Shown here: in pieces, positions 16,249 to 24,876 of the stretch
How positions within the stretch are numbered: the stretch's first letter is position 1
Layout of the letters: every line of letters begins with the position of its first letter
Source: JBJXHG01 sp046160865
Lineage (GTDB): Bacteria > Planctomycetota > UBA1135 > GCA-002686595
DNA length: 46,453 nt
Direction of reading: 5' to 3'
Assembly: GCA_046160865.1 (NCBI GenBank)
Contig: JBJXHG010000084.1
Coordinates: 1-46,453 of the forward strand
Notes under the pieces: model-generated
Databases searched by the model: none
Told to the model about the DNA's origin: nothing
What the model saw: only the letters and a program-made list of their open reading frames with translations
Translations under genes and position numbers: made by a program

Positions 16249-17301
16249 GTGTTCCGAAATTCCAAGCGCGTCGTCGGGCTCGACATCGGCAGCTCCGTCG
16301 TCAAAGCCGTCGAGATCACACTCGAGGGCCCCGAGCCCGTCATCACCGGATTCGCACGCGTCGAGATCCCACCCGGGGGCAGCGCCGCCGAGGCGATCGC
16401 GACCGCGTTCCGCGAAGGCAAGTTCAAGACGAAGCGCGTCGTCACGTCGGTGTCCGGTCAGTCCGTGGTCGTGCGCTACGTGCCGATGACGAAGATGTCG
16501 GAAGCCGACGTCAAGCAGGCGATCCGCTTCGAGACGGACAAGTACCTGCCGTTCGAGCTCGACGAGGTGATCCTCGATTGCCAGTCGCTCAAGCGTCCGC
16601 CCGGTGGCTCGGCGGAGGGCAAGAACAAGGAGAGCGACCAGATGACGGTGCTGCTCGCCGCGTGCAAGACGAAGACGATCGAGGAGCGTATCCAGCTGAT
16701 CCAGAGTCAGGGCCTGACGCCCGTCGCGGTAGACGTCGATCTGTTCGCGCTCGCGAATGCGTGGGCGCTGTGCGGTTTGCCGGCGGAAGAGCTCGCGGAG
16801 GGCGAGGAGCAAGCGATCGCGCTCGTGGACATCGGCGCGACGCGCACGTCGATCAACGTCCTGTGCGGCGGCGAGACGTGCTTCAGTCGCGAGATCAACA
16901 TGGGCGGTGCCGACATGACGCAAGCCGTGGCGCGCCGACTCGGACTCGAAGTGTTCGAAGCGGAGGCGATCAAGCGCTCGAGCGACTCGCAAGAGCTGGA
17001 AGTCAACACCGCGATCGCGCCGGTGCTGGAAGACCTGGTCGGCGAACTCTCGCTGTCGCTCGACTACGTCGAACACCACGAGAGCGTGCAAGTGAAGGAA
17101 ATCCTGCTGTCGGGTGGCGGCGTGCTCGCGCCCGGCGCGGCGATGTACATCGAGCAAGCGACGTCGCGCACCGCGCGTACGTGGAATCCGCTCGAGGGTC
17201 TGCGGGTCGACGTCAATCGCGTCGACGTCGAGGAACTGGAAGCTTGGGCGCCGACGCTGGTCGTCGCCGTGGGGCTCGCATCGAGGGTTCGTGCAGCATG
17301 A
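16249..17301 (+). CDS. pilM: type IV pilus inner-membrane ATPase-fold protein PilM
   Basis: 350 residues, actin/FtsA-like. PilM sits on the cytoplasmic face and binds the N-terminus of PilN, linking the alignment complex to the motor. Visible are the phosphate-1 loop VVGLDIGSSVVKAV, AIRFETDKYLPF, ALVDIGATRTSINVL (phosphate-2), and LLSGGGVLAPG (adenosine motif). The start is the GTG at 16249, five bases after a strong AGGGGG; the protein then begins FRNSKRVVGLDIG as in the family. Its stop overlaps the pilN ATG (ATGA). Confidence 0.95.
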   Translation: MFRNSKRVVGLDIGSSVVKAVEITLEGPEPVITGFARVEIPPGGSAAEAIATAFREGKFKTKRVVTSVSGQSVVVRYVPMTKMSEADVKQAIRFETDKYLPFELDEVILDCQSLKRPPGGSAEGKNKESDQMTVLLAACKTKTIEERIQLIQSQGLTPVAVDVDLFALANAWALCGLPAEELAEGEEQAIALVDIGATRTSINVLCGGETCFSREINMGGADMTQAVARRLGLEVFEAEAIKRSSDSQELEVNTAIAPVLEDLVGELSLSLDYVEHHESVQVKEILLSGGGVLAPGAAMYIEQATSRTARTWNPLEGLRVDVNRVDVEELEAWAPTLVVAVGLASRVRAA

Positions 17302-18014
17302 TCCGGATCAACCTTCTACCTGATCAGTACCGCAAGAAAGCGCGTACTCCGATCAAGCTCCTGCTCGGCGTGACCGTGGCCGCAGGACTCAATACCGGGC
17401 TCGCTGCCTGGTGGGGACATCTCGCGCTCGGTGTTCAATCGGAGATCGATGGCGAGCGGTCGTCCGTGCAGCTCGAGATGGATGGATTGACTCCACAAGT
17501 CAATTACTTCCGCTCGTTGCAGTCGGAAGCGAAGCAGTACAACAGCCGCGAGACCGCGCTGTCGGGCATCACGAAGAGCCGCGTGTCGTGGACACGCAAG
17601 CTCGACGAGCTCATCGACGTGATCAATCGCGGCGGCGACGGTCAACGCCATTTGGTGTGGCTCGACGACCTGGCCGCGACGCAGAACAACGACGCGAAGA
17701 ACTTCGGCTCGCTCTCGGGAAGCGGCCACTCGGGCTCGGACAAGTTCGCGCAGGTCGCGAACTTCCTGGAAGACCTCGAAGCCTCGCCGTTCATGTCGGA
17801 CTTCCAGCCGCCTGCGCCGCCCGAAGGAACGCAAACTCTCCAAGACGAAACGCTCGTTCCGCCGGTCGTGTGGGCGTTTCCGTTGTCGCTCAACTTGAAG
17901 AGCCCGGATGAACGCTCGAAGGCGAGCGGAGTCCCGGATGAGAAGGGCGCGAAGGGCGCTGCGTCGACGACGACGAGTTCTGCCCCAGCCAAGACTCAGG
18001 AGAAGCGCCAATGA
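17298..18014 (+). CDS. pilN: type IV pilus assembly protein PilN
   Basis: 238 residues. It opens with MIRINLLPDQYR, the conserved PilN motif that docks into PilM. One transmembrane helix follows (about 23-43), then a coiled-coil periplasmic segment and a small alpha/beta domain. Between about residues 130 and 200 it contains a Gly/Ser/Asp-rich stretch not typical of PilN, and it ends in a Lys/Ser/Thr-rich tail. ATGA overlaps on both sides (pilM stop, pilO start) show tight coupling in the order pilM-pilN-pilO. Confidence 0.9.
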   Translation: MIRINLLPDQYRKKARTPIKLLLGVTVAAGLNTGLAAWWGHLALGVQSEIDGERSSVQLEMDGLTPQVNYFRSLQSEAKQYNSRETALSGITKSRVSWTRKLDELIDVINRGGDGQRHLVWLDDLAATQNNDAKNFGSLSGSGHSGSDKFAQVANFLEDLEASPFMSDFQPPAPPEGTQTLQDETLVPPVVWAFPLSLNLKSPDERSKASGVPDEKGAKGAASTTTSSAPAKTQEKRQ

Positions 18015-19408
18015 AGCAACGCCCGTGGTGGCTGTACGTAGCCGGCGGCGGACTGCTCGCTGCGCTCGGCATCGGCACGCTGATCTACTTCCAGTACGGC
18101 AAGATCGAACAGTCGCGCGCTGAGGTGGCGAACCTGCGCACAGGCATCGACGCTGCGCGCAAGGAGATCGAAGGCACCGCCGCGCAAGAGCGCGAGGTCA
18201 TCGTGCTGCGCGAGCTGTCGGAGGTGATGAAGCAAATCCTTCCGGACACCGACGACGTCAACAACCTCGTCCGCACGCTGCAAGCGTTCTCGGAGGAGTC
18301 GAAGGTGCGCATCTCTGGCCTCAAGCGCAAGATGTCGACATCCAAGGACAAGAGCGGCTTCGACAAAGTCGCGTACACGCTGTCTTTCGAGGCCGACGCA
18401 TTCCAGCTGCTCGAGTTCCTCGACATGATCGAAGGCCACTCGCGCTTCATGCGCGTGCCGAGCTTGCGCTTGAACGGAGCGCAGCGTCAGCAGATCGAGC
18501 AGAACGGCGTCCCGGCGCACAAGGTCCAGATGGACATCGAGACGTACGTCTACGAGCCGAGGAACGACGCGAAGCAAGTCAAGATCGACAGCTTCGATCG
18601 CAAGCGCGATCTGCTGATGGGAGAGATCAATCGCCGGCGCCAGAGCCTGGCGGTGTCGACGTACAACTATCGGGGCGCACGCGGCCGGCGCGATCCCTGG
18701 ATCGATCCGCGCGTGCCGGTCATGGGCGACGGCGAGAGCGCGCTCACTGTTCCCGAGCAGATGGAGATCGTGCAGGGGCTCTACGATCGCGTGCAGGAAG
18801 TGCTCGCGAAGTGGAAGCAAGTGCAGGATCCCAAGGTCAACGTGATCCAGGCGATGCTCATCCGCTCCGAGCTCGAGGGCATGCTGGGCGAGCTCGAAGA
18901 AGACGTGCGGCGCATCGAGTCCGAGCGCGCCGTGCGCTACGTGCCTTCGGAGCGCCGTCTGCAGAGCGAGGTGGTCGAGGTCCTCGCCAAGCTGCGTGAA
19001 GACTTGCTGGCCTTCGAATCCGGCAGCGGGCCGTCGAACGACACGCTGCGCGAGATCGAGGAGACGATGGTCCGTCACCAGGACGCCGGCGAGTACAAGC
19101 TGATGCTCGAGGCGTACTCCGTGATCGAAGACCGCTTGGCGTTGATCGAGAACGATCCACTGCGCAAGCCGCTCGTCGATCGACTACGCGAGCTCGCCAA
19201 CGAGTCTCGGGCGATCCTCGACTTCGAGAAGATCGACATGAAGATCACGGGCATCGCGATCATGCAGGACGCGCAACCCGTCGCTGTGATCAACGGCAAG
19301 TCCGTCGGCGTCGGGGACATGCTGAATTACGAGATCATGGTCCATGCGATCCGCACGGACGAGATCGAGTTCGTTTTCCGCGGAGTCGTCTTCGCGCGGC
19401 GCTTCTAG
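18011..19408 (+). CDS. pilO: PilO with C-terminal PilP-like domain
   Basis: 465 residues, about twice the usual PilO. Residues 1-30 hold one transmembrane helix, 35-90 a coiled coil, and 95-190 the ferredoxin-like PilO periplasmic domain (FEADAFQLLEFLDMIE). At about 224 the sequence RRDPW appears, matching the R-R-D-P-F motif that opens the mature part of PilP. A roughly 170-residue helical, charged insert follows, and the last 55 residues (MKITGIAIMQ to the end) form a beta-rich HR/PilP-like domain with V-I-N-G-K-x-V-x-V-G-D. I infer a PilO-PilP fusion, which would explain the lack of a separate pilP before pilQ. PilP links PilNO to the secretin. The start overlaps the pilN stop. Confidence 0.8.
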   Translation: MKQRPWWLYVAGGGLLAALGIGTLIYFQYGKIEQSRAEVANLRTGIDAARKEIEGTAAQEREVIVLRELSEVMKQILPDTDDVNNLVRTLQAFSEESKVRISGLKRKMSTSKDKSGFDKVAYTLSFEADAFQLLEFLDMIEGHSRFMRVPSLRLNGAQRQQIEQNGVPAHKVQMDIETYVYEPRNDAKQVKIDSFDRKRDLLMGEINRRRQSLAVSTYNYRGARGRRDPWIDPRVPVMGDGESALTVPEQMEIVQGLYDRVQEVLAKWKQVQDPKVNVIQAMLIRSELEGMLGELEEDVRRIESERAVRYVPSERRLQSEVVEVLAKLREDLLAFESGSGPSNDTLREIEETMVRHQDAGEYKLMLEAYSVIEDRLALIENDPLRKPLVDRLRELANESRAILDFEKIDMKITGIAIMQDAQPVAVINGKSVGVGDMLNYEIMVHAIRTDEIEFVFRGVVFARRF

Positions 19409-19456
19409 CCCGTGAGTGAACACCAGTTCCCAGTCGCACTGGGTTGGGAGAAGTCA

Positions 19457-21274
19457 GTGAACAACATGAGAAGAGTACTGGCCGCAATCCTCCTCCTGCC
19501 GATCCTGGTCGCGCAAAGCCGCGGCCAAGCGCAGAGTTTGGATGCACGCGTCAATCTGCGCGTCGCCGATCAGAGCCTCGAAGACGTCGTGGCTCACTTG
19601 CGCGAGCGTTCCGGAGCCAACATCGTCGTCATCGATCCGTCGGCCGAGGAGCAGGTCAGCAAGGTGAAGGTCTCGATCGACCTGACCGACGTGCCGTGGC
19701 GCGATGCACTCGACGTCGTCGCGGAGAAGGCGCTGTGCGTGGTCGAGGAGCGCACGGCCGGCTTGCTCGCCGTCACGCGTCCGAAGAAGGTGACGTTCAT
19801 GTTCGCCGATCAGGACATCCGCTCCGTGATCGATGCAATCGCGAAAGTCAGCGGTGCGAACATCATCGTGGGCCCGGAAGTCGTGGGGAACGTGTCTGTG
19901 CGCTTGACCGACGTGCCGTGGCGTGACGCGCTCTACGTCGTGGCGAAAACGCTCAACTTCACGGTTGTGGAGGAAAACCGCGGCCTGCTCCGCATCGTCG
20001 ACCCGCGTACGCTGCAAGATCAGCTCGAGACGCGCACATATCAACTACGCTACATCCGCCCGAAGAGCGTCTACAAGCCCAACATCAAGTCCGAGTTCCT
20101 GCAGGCCGTGCCGAAGACGGCGGCCACGCCGGATGTGATGAAGACGTTCACCGTGCTGCAAGCTCTGGGGAAGGCGCTCAGCCCGGCGGGGCAGATCGAC
20201 TACATCGACCTCCAGAACGTCGTCATCGTGCGCGACACGTCGCAAGTGCACGACTCGATCCGCGAGATGCTGAATCGCCTCGACATCGAGCCGGCGCAGG
20301 TCTTCTGCGACGTCAAGTTCGTCTCCACGTCGAACACCGACCTATTGAATCTCGGCGTGGACTACGGCGACGGCGGTCCGCAAGTCAGCCTGTCGGGCGG
20401 TTCGATCCCGATCACGTTCCCGTTCAACGAGGGCGGGGGCGGCTTCGAAGACTGGTTGATCCTCAATTCGTCGGGCGTCGGTCCGTTCGCGGACCCGGCC
20501 CTCAACGCGGGCGGCGCCGCGATCATTCCGACCACGACGTTCGGTGCGCTCTCGTTCACGCAGTTCCAGGCGACGCTGCGGATGTTGCAGCGGGACAGCA
20601 ACTCCGAAGTCATCCAAGCGCCCAAGATCATCGCGCTGGACGGCAATGAAGCGACGATCTTCGTCGGTGAGACGATCCGCTACGCGGAAGCCAAGTCCGA
20701 GCAGGGTCAGGCCGGCGGTCTGCAGCTGTCGGTTGCCGAAGCCGGTGGCTCTCCCGTCGAGATCGGCTTCCAGCTGCTCATCCGTCCGAACGTGATCCCG
20801 GGCACGTCCAACATCGTGATGGAGATCATCCCGAAGGAGACGAGCTTGTCCGGTACCGGCACGTCGACCTTGGCTCCTCCGGGGTTCGACGTGTTCACGA
20901 TCGGCGCCGCGGGTCTCGAAGGCTCGATCGCGCTGCCGCGCACGCGCGCGTCGACGATCGTCACCACGATGATGCTCGAGAGCGGGGAGACCGCCATGAT
21001 CGGCGGACTCTCGACGGACCAGACCGTCGAGACGAATTCGGCCGTGCCGTTCCTGTCGAAGATCCCGCTGCTCGGCGCGCTCTTCAAGCACGAGGTGCAA
21101 TCGCGCGAGCGCCGGAGCCTGATGGTCTTCATCACGCCGACGATCGCTCACTCGTCCGCGGACACGCAGATGCTCTTGCAGCAGGAGCTCCGCCGTCGCC
21201 GCCAGAGTTTGAAGGAAGAGTGGGAGACGCTGATTTCTACCGCTGAAGGCGCTTCGGCAGCCGTTCCTCAATAG
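19457..21274 (+). CDS. pilQ: type IV pilus secretin PilQ
   Basis: The outer-membrane secretin that forms the pilus exit channel, about 605 residues. A signal peptide MRRVLAAILLLPILVA ends near GQA. Two tandem secretin N0/STN-like modules follow, each closing with TDVPWRDAL and VV (nt about 19550-19790 and 19790-20000). Then come an N1-type domain (LRYIRPKSV) and the secretin core with TTMMLESGETAMIGG and the hallmark VPFLSKIPLLGALF near the end. GTG at 19457 is chosen over the GTG at 19412 because GGGAG lies six bases upstream and the signal peptide then sits at the N-terminus. No AMIN domain is seen, so peptidoglycan anchoring may come from elsewhere. A strong hairpin follows the stop. Confidence 0.93.
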   Translation: MNNMRRVLAAILLLPILVAQSRGQAQSLDARVNLRVADQSLEDVVAHLRERSGANIVVIDPSAEEQVSKVKVSIDLTDVPWRDALDVVAEKALCVVEERTAGLLAVTRPKKVTFMFADQDIRSVIDAIAKVSGANIIVGPEVVGNVSVRLTDVPWRDALYVVAKTLNFTVVEENRGLLRIVDPRTLQDQLETRTYQLRYIRPKSVYKPNIKSEFLQAVPKTAATPDVMKTFTVLQALGKALSPAGQIDYIDLQNVVIVRDTSQVHDSIREMLNRLDIEPAQVFCDVKFVSTSNTDLLNLGVDYGDGGPQVSLSGGSIPITFPFNEGGGGFEDWLILNSSGVGPFADPALNAGGAAIIPTTTFGALSFTQFQATLRMLQRDSNSEVIQAPKIIALDGNEATIFVGETIRYAEAKSEQGQAGGLQLSVAEAGGSPVEIGFQLLIRPNVIPGTSNIVMEIIPKETSLSGTGTSTLAPPGFDVFTIGAAGLEGSIALPRTRASTIVTTMMLESGETAMIGGLSTDQTVETNSAVPFLSKIPLLGALFKHEVQSRERRSLMVFITPTIAHSSADTQMLLQQELRRRRQSLKEEWETLISTAEGASAAVPQ

Positions 21275-21287
21275 TCCTGGTCTCGCT

Positions 21288-21317
21288 GCCCGGCTCCGAT
21301 CGAGGACGGAGCCGGGC
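21288..21317 (+). terminator. hairpin ending the pilMNOQ operon
   Basis: A perfect 11-bp stem GCCCGGCTCCG/CGGAGCCGGGC with an 8-base loop, 14 bases after the pilQ stop. No T-run follows. Confidence 0.6.
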
Positions 21318-21827
21318 GCGAGCTCCGGACGGGACCCGCCAGAAAAAACTGAGTTCACGGTCGACTCCACCCCGGCGATAGGGAACCATGGTCGCGCGGA
21401 TTCAGCGTCGCATCACCGGCCGGGACCGGGACGCCTGATCCTTCACGCGCTGCGGTCCTCGGACGCGGCCCGAAATTTTCGATCACCGGCGCGCCGTGGG
21501 CGCACCGTTTCCCGAACTGTCCGCCGGCAGCTGCCGGCCCTACTCAAGCCGCAGGTTTGCAGCCTTTCGATTGCTCCTCGCGTGCGCAGCGCCGCGCGAG
21601 CCGCCAAATCGATCCTCGTCACGAGGATCGCCGACATGTGCAACATGTTCGGGGCGAGCTCGCGGTCCGGTGCGCGAACGCCGCGCCGACTTCGCCGTTA
21701 CCGCGAAGTTCGCCGCTTTGGAGCATGCGCCTCGCCGCAGCGACCGAGAACGCCCTCAATCCATTGAGACGCGCTCGCGATCGCCGCATCGAAGCACGGC
21801 GGTGCAGAGCTGCGCGTCGTTCTCGAC
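21318..21827. other. long leader upstream of the RNase E/G gene
   Basis: About 510 bases with no convincing gene on either strand. The base composition is less GC-skewed by codon position than in the flanking genes. It contains a near-perfect 21-bp palindrome (21610-21630, listed separately). The length and position suit a 5' untranslated region; RNase E messages in other bacteria carry long autoregulatory leaders. Confidence 0.45.
21610..21630. repeat. 21-bp palindrome upstream of RNase E/G
   Basis: CGATCCTCGT, one central C, ACGAGGATCG: perfect 10-bp arms about 200 bases before the RNase E/G start. The one-base centre suits a dimeric DNA-binding protein better than a stable RNA hairpin, but an RNA stem with a slightly larger loop is also possible. 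Confidence 0.5.
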
Positions 21828-24398
21828 ATGCAATTCGAACAAGCTCCGGAGCGCGCGGATTCCTTTGGAACACCGCACGACGCGCTCGATTCCAACTCGC
21901 CGTCTGATTCGTTCTTCCCCACACCGAGCGCGAACGACTTCGGATCGTCGCACGAGCCGGGCGACGGCCCCGACTCCACGGCGAACTCGCTCGCTTCGGC
22001 GCCGAACGATGTCGGCGATCGTCCGCGCCGTCGGCGGCGCGGAACCCGCGGTGGCCGCCGCCGCCGCGCACACACGGACTCCGCACCCGAAATCGCCACG
22101 GACGACGAGCCGAGCGAAACTCCGAGCGAGCGCCCCGACGACTCCGGTGAGGCTCCGTCGGCGCACGTCGACGACGGCGGCGCGGACGCTTCCGCTACTG
22201 TCCCCGGCTCGCGCTCGCGCCGCGGCCGTCGTCGTCGTGGACGTAGAGGAGCTGTGCGTAGCGACGGCCCGGAGTCGGCACCGTCCTCCGACGTTGCCGA
22301 GCTCGATTCCGCAATGCCCGCGCACGAACGCGACGTGAGAGTCGACCGCGTGCCGCTCCGCGCCGAGACCTCAGCTCGAGTGCGCCAGCGCTCGGACGAA
22401 ACGGCTTCGCAGGATGGTGGTCCCGGTGGCAAGAAATCGCGCCGGCGTCGGCGCGGAAGTCGGGGGGGCCGCAGCCGCGCAGTTCCGCCGGAGCTGCCGG
22501 TCGAAGTCGAAGCGATTCCCGGCGAGGAGGACGACCTGCCCGAGCTCCTCGACTTGCCCGTAGAGACCGAGCGTGTAGGCGATGCGCCGCGTGGCGCGCG
22601 TCACGAGCGCGATGCAGCTCCACGCGAACGCGGCCGCAAGAAATCGCGCCGCCGTGGCCGCGGGCGCGACACCGAAGAGCTCGACGAGCCGCACGAAGTC
22701 GCGGCACCGGTCCCCGAGCGCAAGTCGCTGATCCTCGTCAACGCTTCCGATCAAGAGGAACAGCGCGTCGCGGTCGTCGAGAGCGAGATGATCACCGACT
22801 TCCAGATGACCGTGCGCAGCCAGAACTCGGTGATCAACGACATCTATCGCGGACGCGTCGTCAATTTGGAGCCCGCGATCGGTGCCGCGTTCGTCGACTT
22901 CGGGCAGGGCCGCAACGGCTTCCTGCACACGTCCGACGTGCTGTCGGTGTATGGCGACAAGGATTGGAACGTCGAGAAGCTTCTGACGACCACCGTCGAC
23001 GCGGGCGAGTGGGAGTCGGATGCGAACGAACCGTCCGCGTCCGACGATCTCGAAGTCGATTCGGACGACGAGGGCGGCGAAGAGCCCGAGGTCAAACGTC
23101 CGCGCCGTGCGAAGGGCGAGCACACCCGTCGTTTCCGCGCGCGTCCGCGACTCCCGATCACCGACTTGTTGCGCAAAGGCGAGACGGTGGTGGTGCAGGT
23201 CACGAAGGACGCGATCGGCGACAAGGGGCCGACGCTGACGACCTACATCTCGATACCCGGCCGTTACCTCGTGCTCATGCCGTGCATGTCACGGACCGGC
23301 GTCAGTCGCAAGATCGAAGACGAGAAGGAACGCCGTCGGCTGAAGAAGATCCTCCAGCAGCTCGACGTGCCGCCTGGCATGGGCGTGATCGTGCGCACCG
23401 CGGGCATCGGTCACACGAAAGCTGATCTCAAGCGCGACCTCGATTACCTGCGCGGCGTCTGGGAGAACTTCTCGCAACGCATGAAGGCTGGCCACGGCCC
23501 GGCTCCGCTCTATCGCGAGTCGGACGTCGCGATCCGCACGGTGCGTGACCTGTTCACACCCGAGACGGAAGCTGTGATCGTCGACGATCCCGAAGTGCAC
23601 CGTCAGATCGTCGATTTCACACGGCAGCTGATGCCGGAGAACGTCGAGCGAGTGAAGCTCTACAGCGGCGGACGGCCGCTGTTTCATCACTACGGCATCG
23701 AGGCGGAGTTCGAGAAGGTCTTCGCGCGCCGCATCGAGTTGCCTTCGGGCGGATCCATCGTGTTCGACCAAGCGGAGGCGCTGGTCGCGATCGACGTGAA
23801 CTCGGGCCGTACACGCACCGACGGATTCGACTTCGAGGAGATCGCGTTGAAGGCGAACCTCGACGCGGCGCCGGAGATCGCGCGTCAGATCCGCCTGCGC
23901 GACCTCGGCGGCATCATCGTCGTCGACTTCATCGACATGATGAAGATGTCGAACATCCGCACCGTCGAGCGTGTCTTCAAGGACGCGCTGGCGACGGATC
24001 GCGCGCGCAGCAAGCTCGGCCGCATCTCGCAGTTCGGCTTGCTCGAGCTGACGCGCCAGCGGCTCGGCCCGGGCATGCACAAGAAGGTGTTCCACACCTG
24101 CCCGCGCTGCCGCGGCACCGGTCGTGTGCGCACGATCGAGTCTCGGGCGGCGGCCATCCTGCGTCGCCTCGGCTCCGCGCTCACGCTGAAAGGCTTCTCG
24201 ACGGTAGAGGTCCGCGCGCACCCCGAGGTGATCGCGTACCTGAAGGACTCCTGCAACGAAGTCGTCCGCGCGCTCGAGTACCGCTTCGAGCGCGAGATCC
24301 GGCTCATCGATGCCCCGGATCAGTCCGAGGACAGCGTCCTGCGCTACTTGCGAACGGACGGCCGCGAGGTGCGACCCGGCGGCCGGCGGAAACGCTGA
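21828..24398 (+). CDS. rne: ribonuclease E/G family protein
   Basis: 856 residues. Residues from about 298 form a complete RNase E/G catalytic domain: S1 region (YRGRVVNLEPAIGAAFVDFGQGRNGFLH), the 5'-sensor/RNase H-like part, metal-binding aspartates in VAIDVNSGR (about 655) and IVVDFIDM (about 700), and the Zn-link CPRCRGTG (about 758-765). It cleaves single-stranded RNA in mRNA decay and rRNA maturation. The N-terminal 295 residues are disordered, acidic with repeated basic clusters (RRRRGTRGGRRRR, SRRGRRRRGRRG, KKSRRRRRGSRGG). They likely bind RNA or partners, a job done by the C-terminal half in E. coli. A 50-residue acidic insert splits the S1 domain. The ATG at 21828 has no clear ribosome binding site, so the start is uncertain. 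The gene order rne-rplU-rpmA-obgE is common in bacteria. Confidence 0.93.
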   Translation: MQFEQAPERADSFGTPHDALDSNSPSDSFFPTPSANDFGSSHEPGDGPDSTANSLASAPNDVGDRPRRRRRGTRGGRRRRAHTDSAPEIATDDEPSETPSERPDDSGEAPSAHVDDGGADASATVPGSRSRRGRRRRGRRGAVRSDGPESAPSSDVAELDSAMPAHERDVRVDRVPLRAETSARVRQRSDETASQDGGPGGKKSRRRRRGSRGGRSRAVPPELPVEVEAIPGEEDDLPELLDLPVETERVGDAPRGARHERDAAPRERGRKKSRRRGRGRDTEELDEPHEVAAPVPERKSLILVNASDQEEQRVAVVESEMITDFQMTVRSQNSVINDIYRGRVVNLEPAIGAAFVDFGQGRNGFLHTSDVLSVYGDKDWNVEKLLTTTVDAGEWESDANEPSASDDLEVDSDDEGGEEPEVKRPRRAKGEHTRRFRARPRLPITDLLRKGETVVVQVTKDAIGDKGPTLTTYISIPGRYLVLMPCMSRTGVSRKIEDEKERRRLKKILQQLDVPPGMGVIVRTAGIGHTKADLKRDLDYLRGVWENFSQRMKAGHGPAPLYRESDVAIRTVRDLFTPETEAVIVDDPEVHRQIVDFTRQLMPENVERVKLYSGGRPLFHHYGIEAEFEKVFARRIELPSGGSIVFDQAEALVAIDVNSGRTRTDGFDFEEIALKANLDAAPEIARQIRLRDLGGIIVVDFIDMMKMSNIRTVERVFKDALATDRARSKLGRISQFGLLELTRQRLGPGMHKKVFHTCPRCRGTGRVRTIESRAAAILRRLGSALTLKGFSTVEVRAHPEVIAYLKDSCNEVVRALEYRFEREIRLIDAPDQSEDSVLRYLRTDGREVRPGGRRKR

Positions 24399-24433
24399 GC
24401 GCGCGCGGCCTTTCCTCTTCCCACTGCGGCGGC

Positions 24434-24439
24434 TAGACT
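24434..24439 (+). promoter_or_regulatory. candidate -10 element for rplU-rpmA
   Basis: TAGACT in the 152-base gap after RNase E/G, followed about 17 bases later by the first leader hairpin. The -35 region (TTTCCT at 24411) is poor, so this is tentative. Confidence 0.3.
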
Positions 24440-24455
24440 CTCCGCCCCTCAACTC

Positions 24456-24532
24456 CGGCGGGTCGGAAGATCCGCCGCAACCCGGATCGTCCGAGCGTCT
24501 CGGCGATCCCCCGCGGGCGGGTTCCACCGCGG
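24456..24532 (+). promoter_or_regulatory. structured ribosomal-protein leader of rplU
   Basis: Two hairpins precede rplU. The first is CGGCGGGTC/GATCCGCCG (9 bp, one G-U) closed by a GGAA tetraloop (24456-24477). The second is CCGCGG (24511-24516) with CCGCGG (24527-24532). Ribosomal protein operons are often autoregulated through such leaders; that function is inferred. Confidence 0.4.
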
Positions 24533-24550
24533 ACGACGGAGACCGCTTCC

Positions 24551-24865
24551 TTGTACGCCATCATCCGAGACCGCAATCGCCAGACGACCGTCCGCGAGGG
24601 CGAAGTCATCCTGTGCGATCTCAACACGCAGTGCGTCGCGGGCGACAAAGTCACCTTCAACGAGGTGTTGCTCGTCGGCAGCGAAGGTCAGATCAAGATC
24701 GGCAAGCCCGTCATCATGGGCGCGTCCGTGACCGGTGAGGTCATCGGCGAAGAGAAGGGCGAGAAGGTGATCGCCTTCCGCTTCAAGCGCCGCAAGGGCG
24801 TGCGCAAGAAGCGCGGACACCGCCAGTCCTACACCAAGGTCAAGATCACCTCGATCCAGGTTTAA
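24551..24865 (+). CDS. rplU: 50S ribosomal protein L21
   Basis: 104 residues. It begins MYAIIRDRNRQTTVREGEVI (L21 signature Y-A-I-I) and has the conserved central G-D-K-V-x-F-N-E-V-L-L-V and the C-terminal basic motif FKRRKGVRKKRGHRQSYTKVKI typical of L21 binding to 23S rRNA. The start codon is TTG, with GGAG nine bases upstream; no ATG or GTG is available in frame near the conserved N-terminus. It sits 11 bases before rpmA. Confidence 0.97.
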   Translation: MYAIIRDRNRQTTVREGEVILCDLNTQCVAGDKVTFNEVLLVGSEGQIKIGKPVIMGASVTGEVIGEEKGEKVIAFRFKRRKGVRKKRGHRQSYTKVKITSIQV

Positions 24866-24876
24866 GGAGAAGCGCC

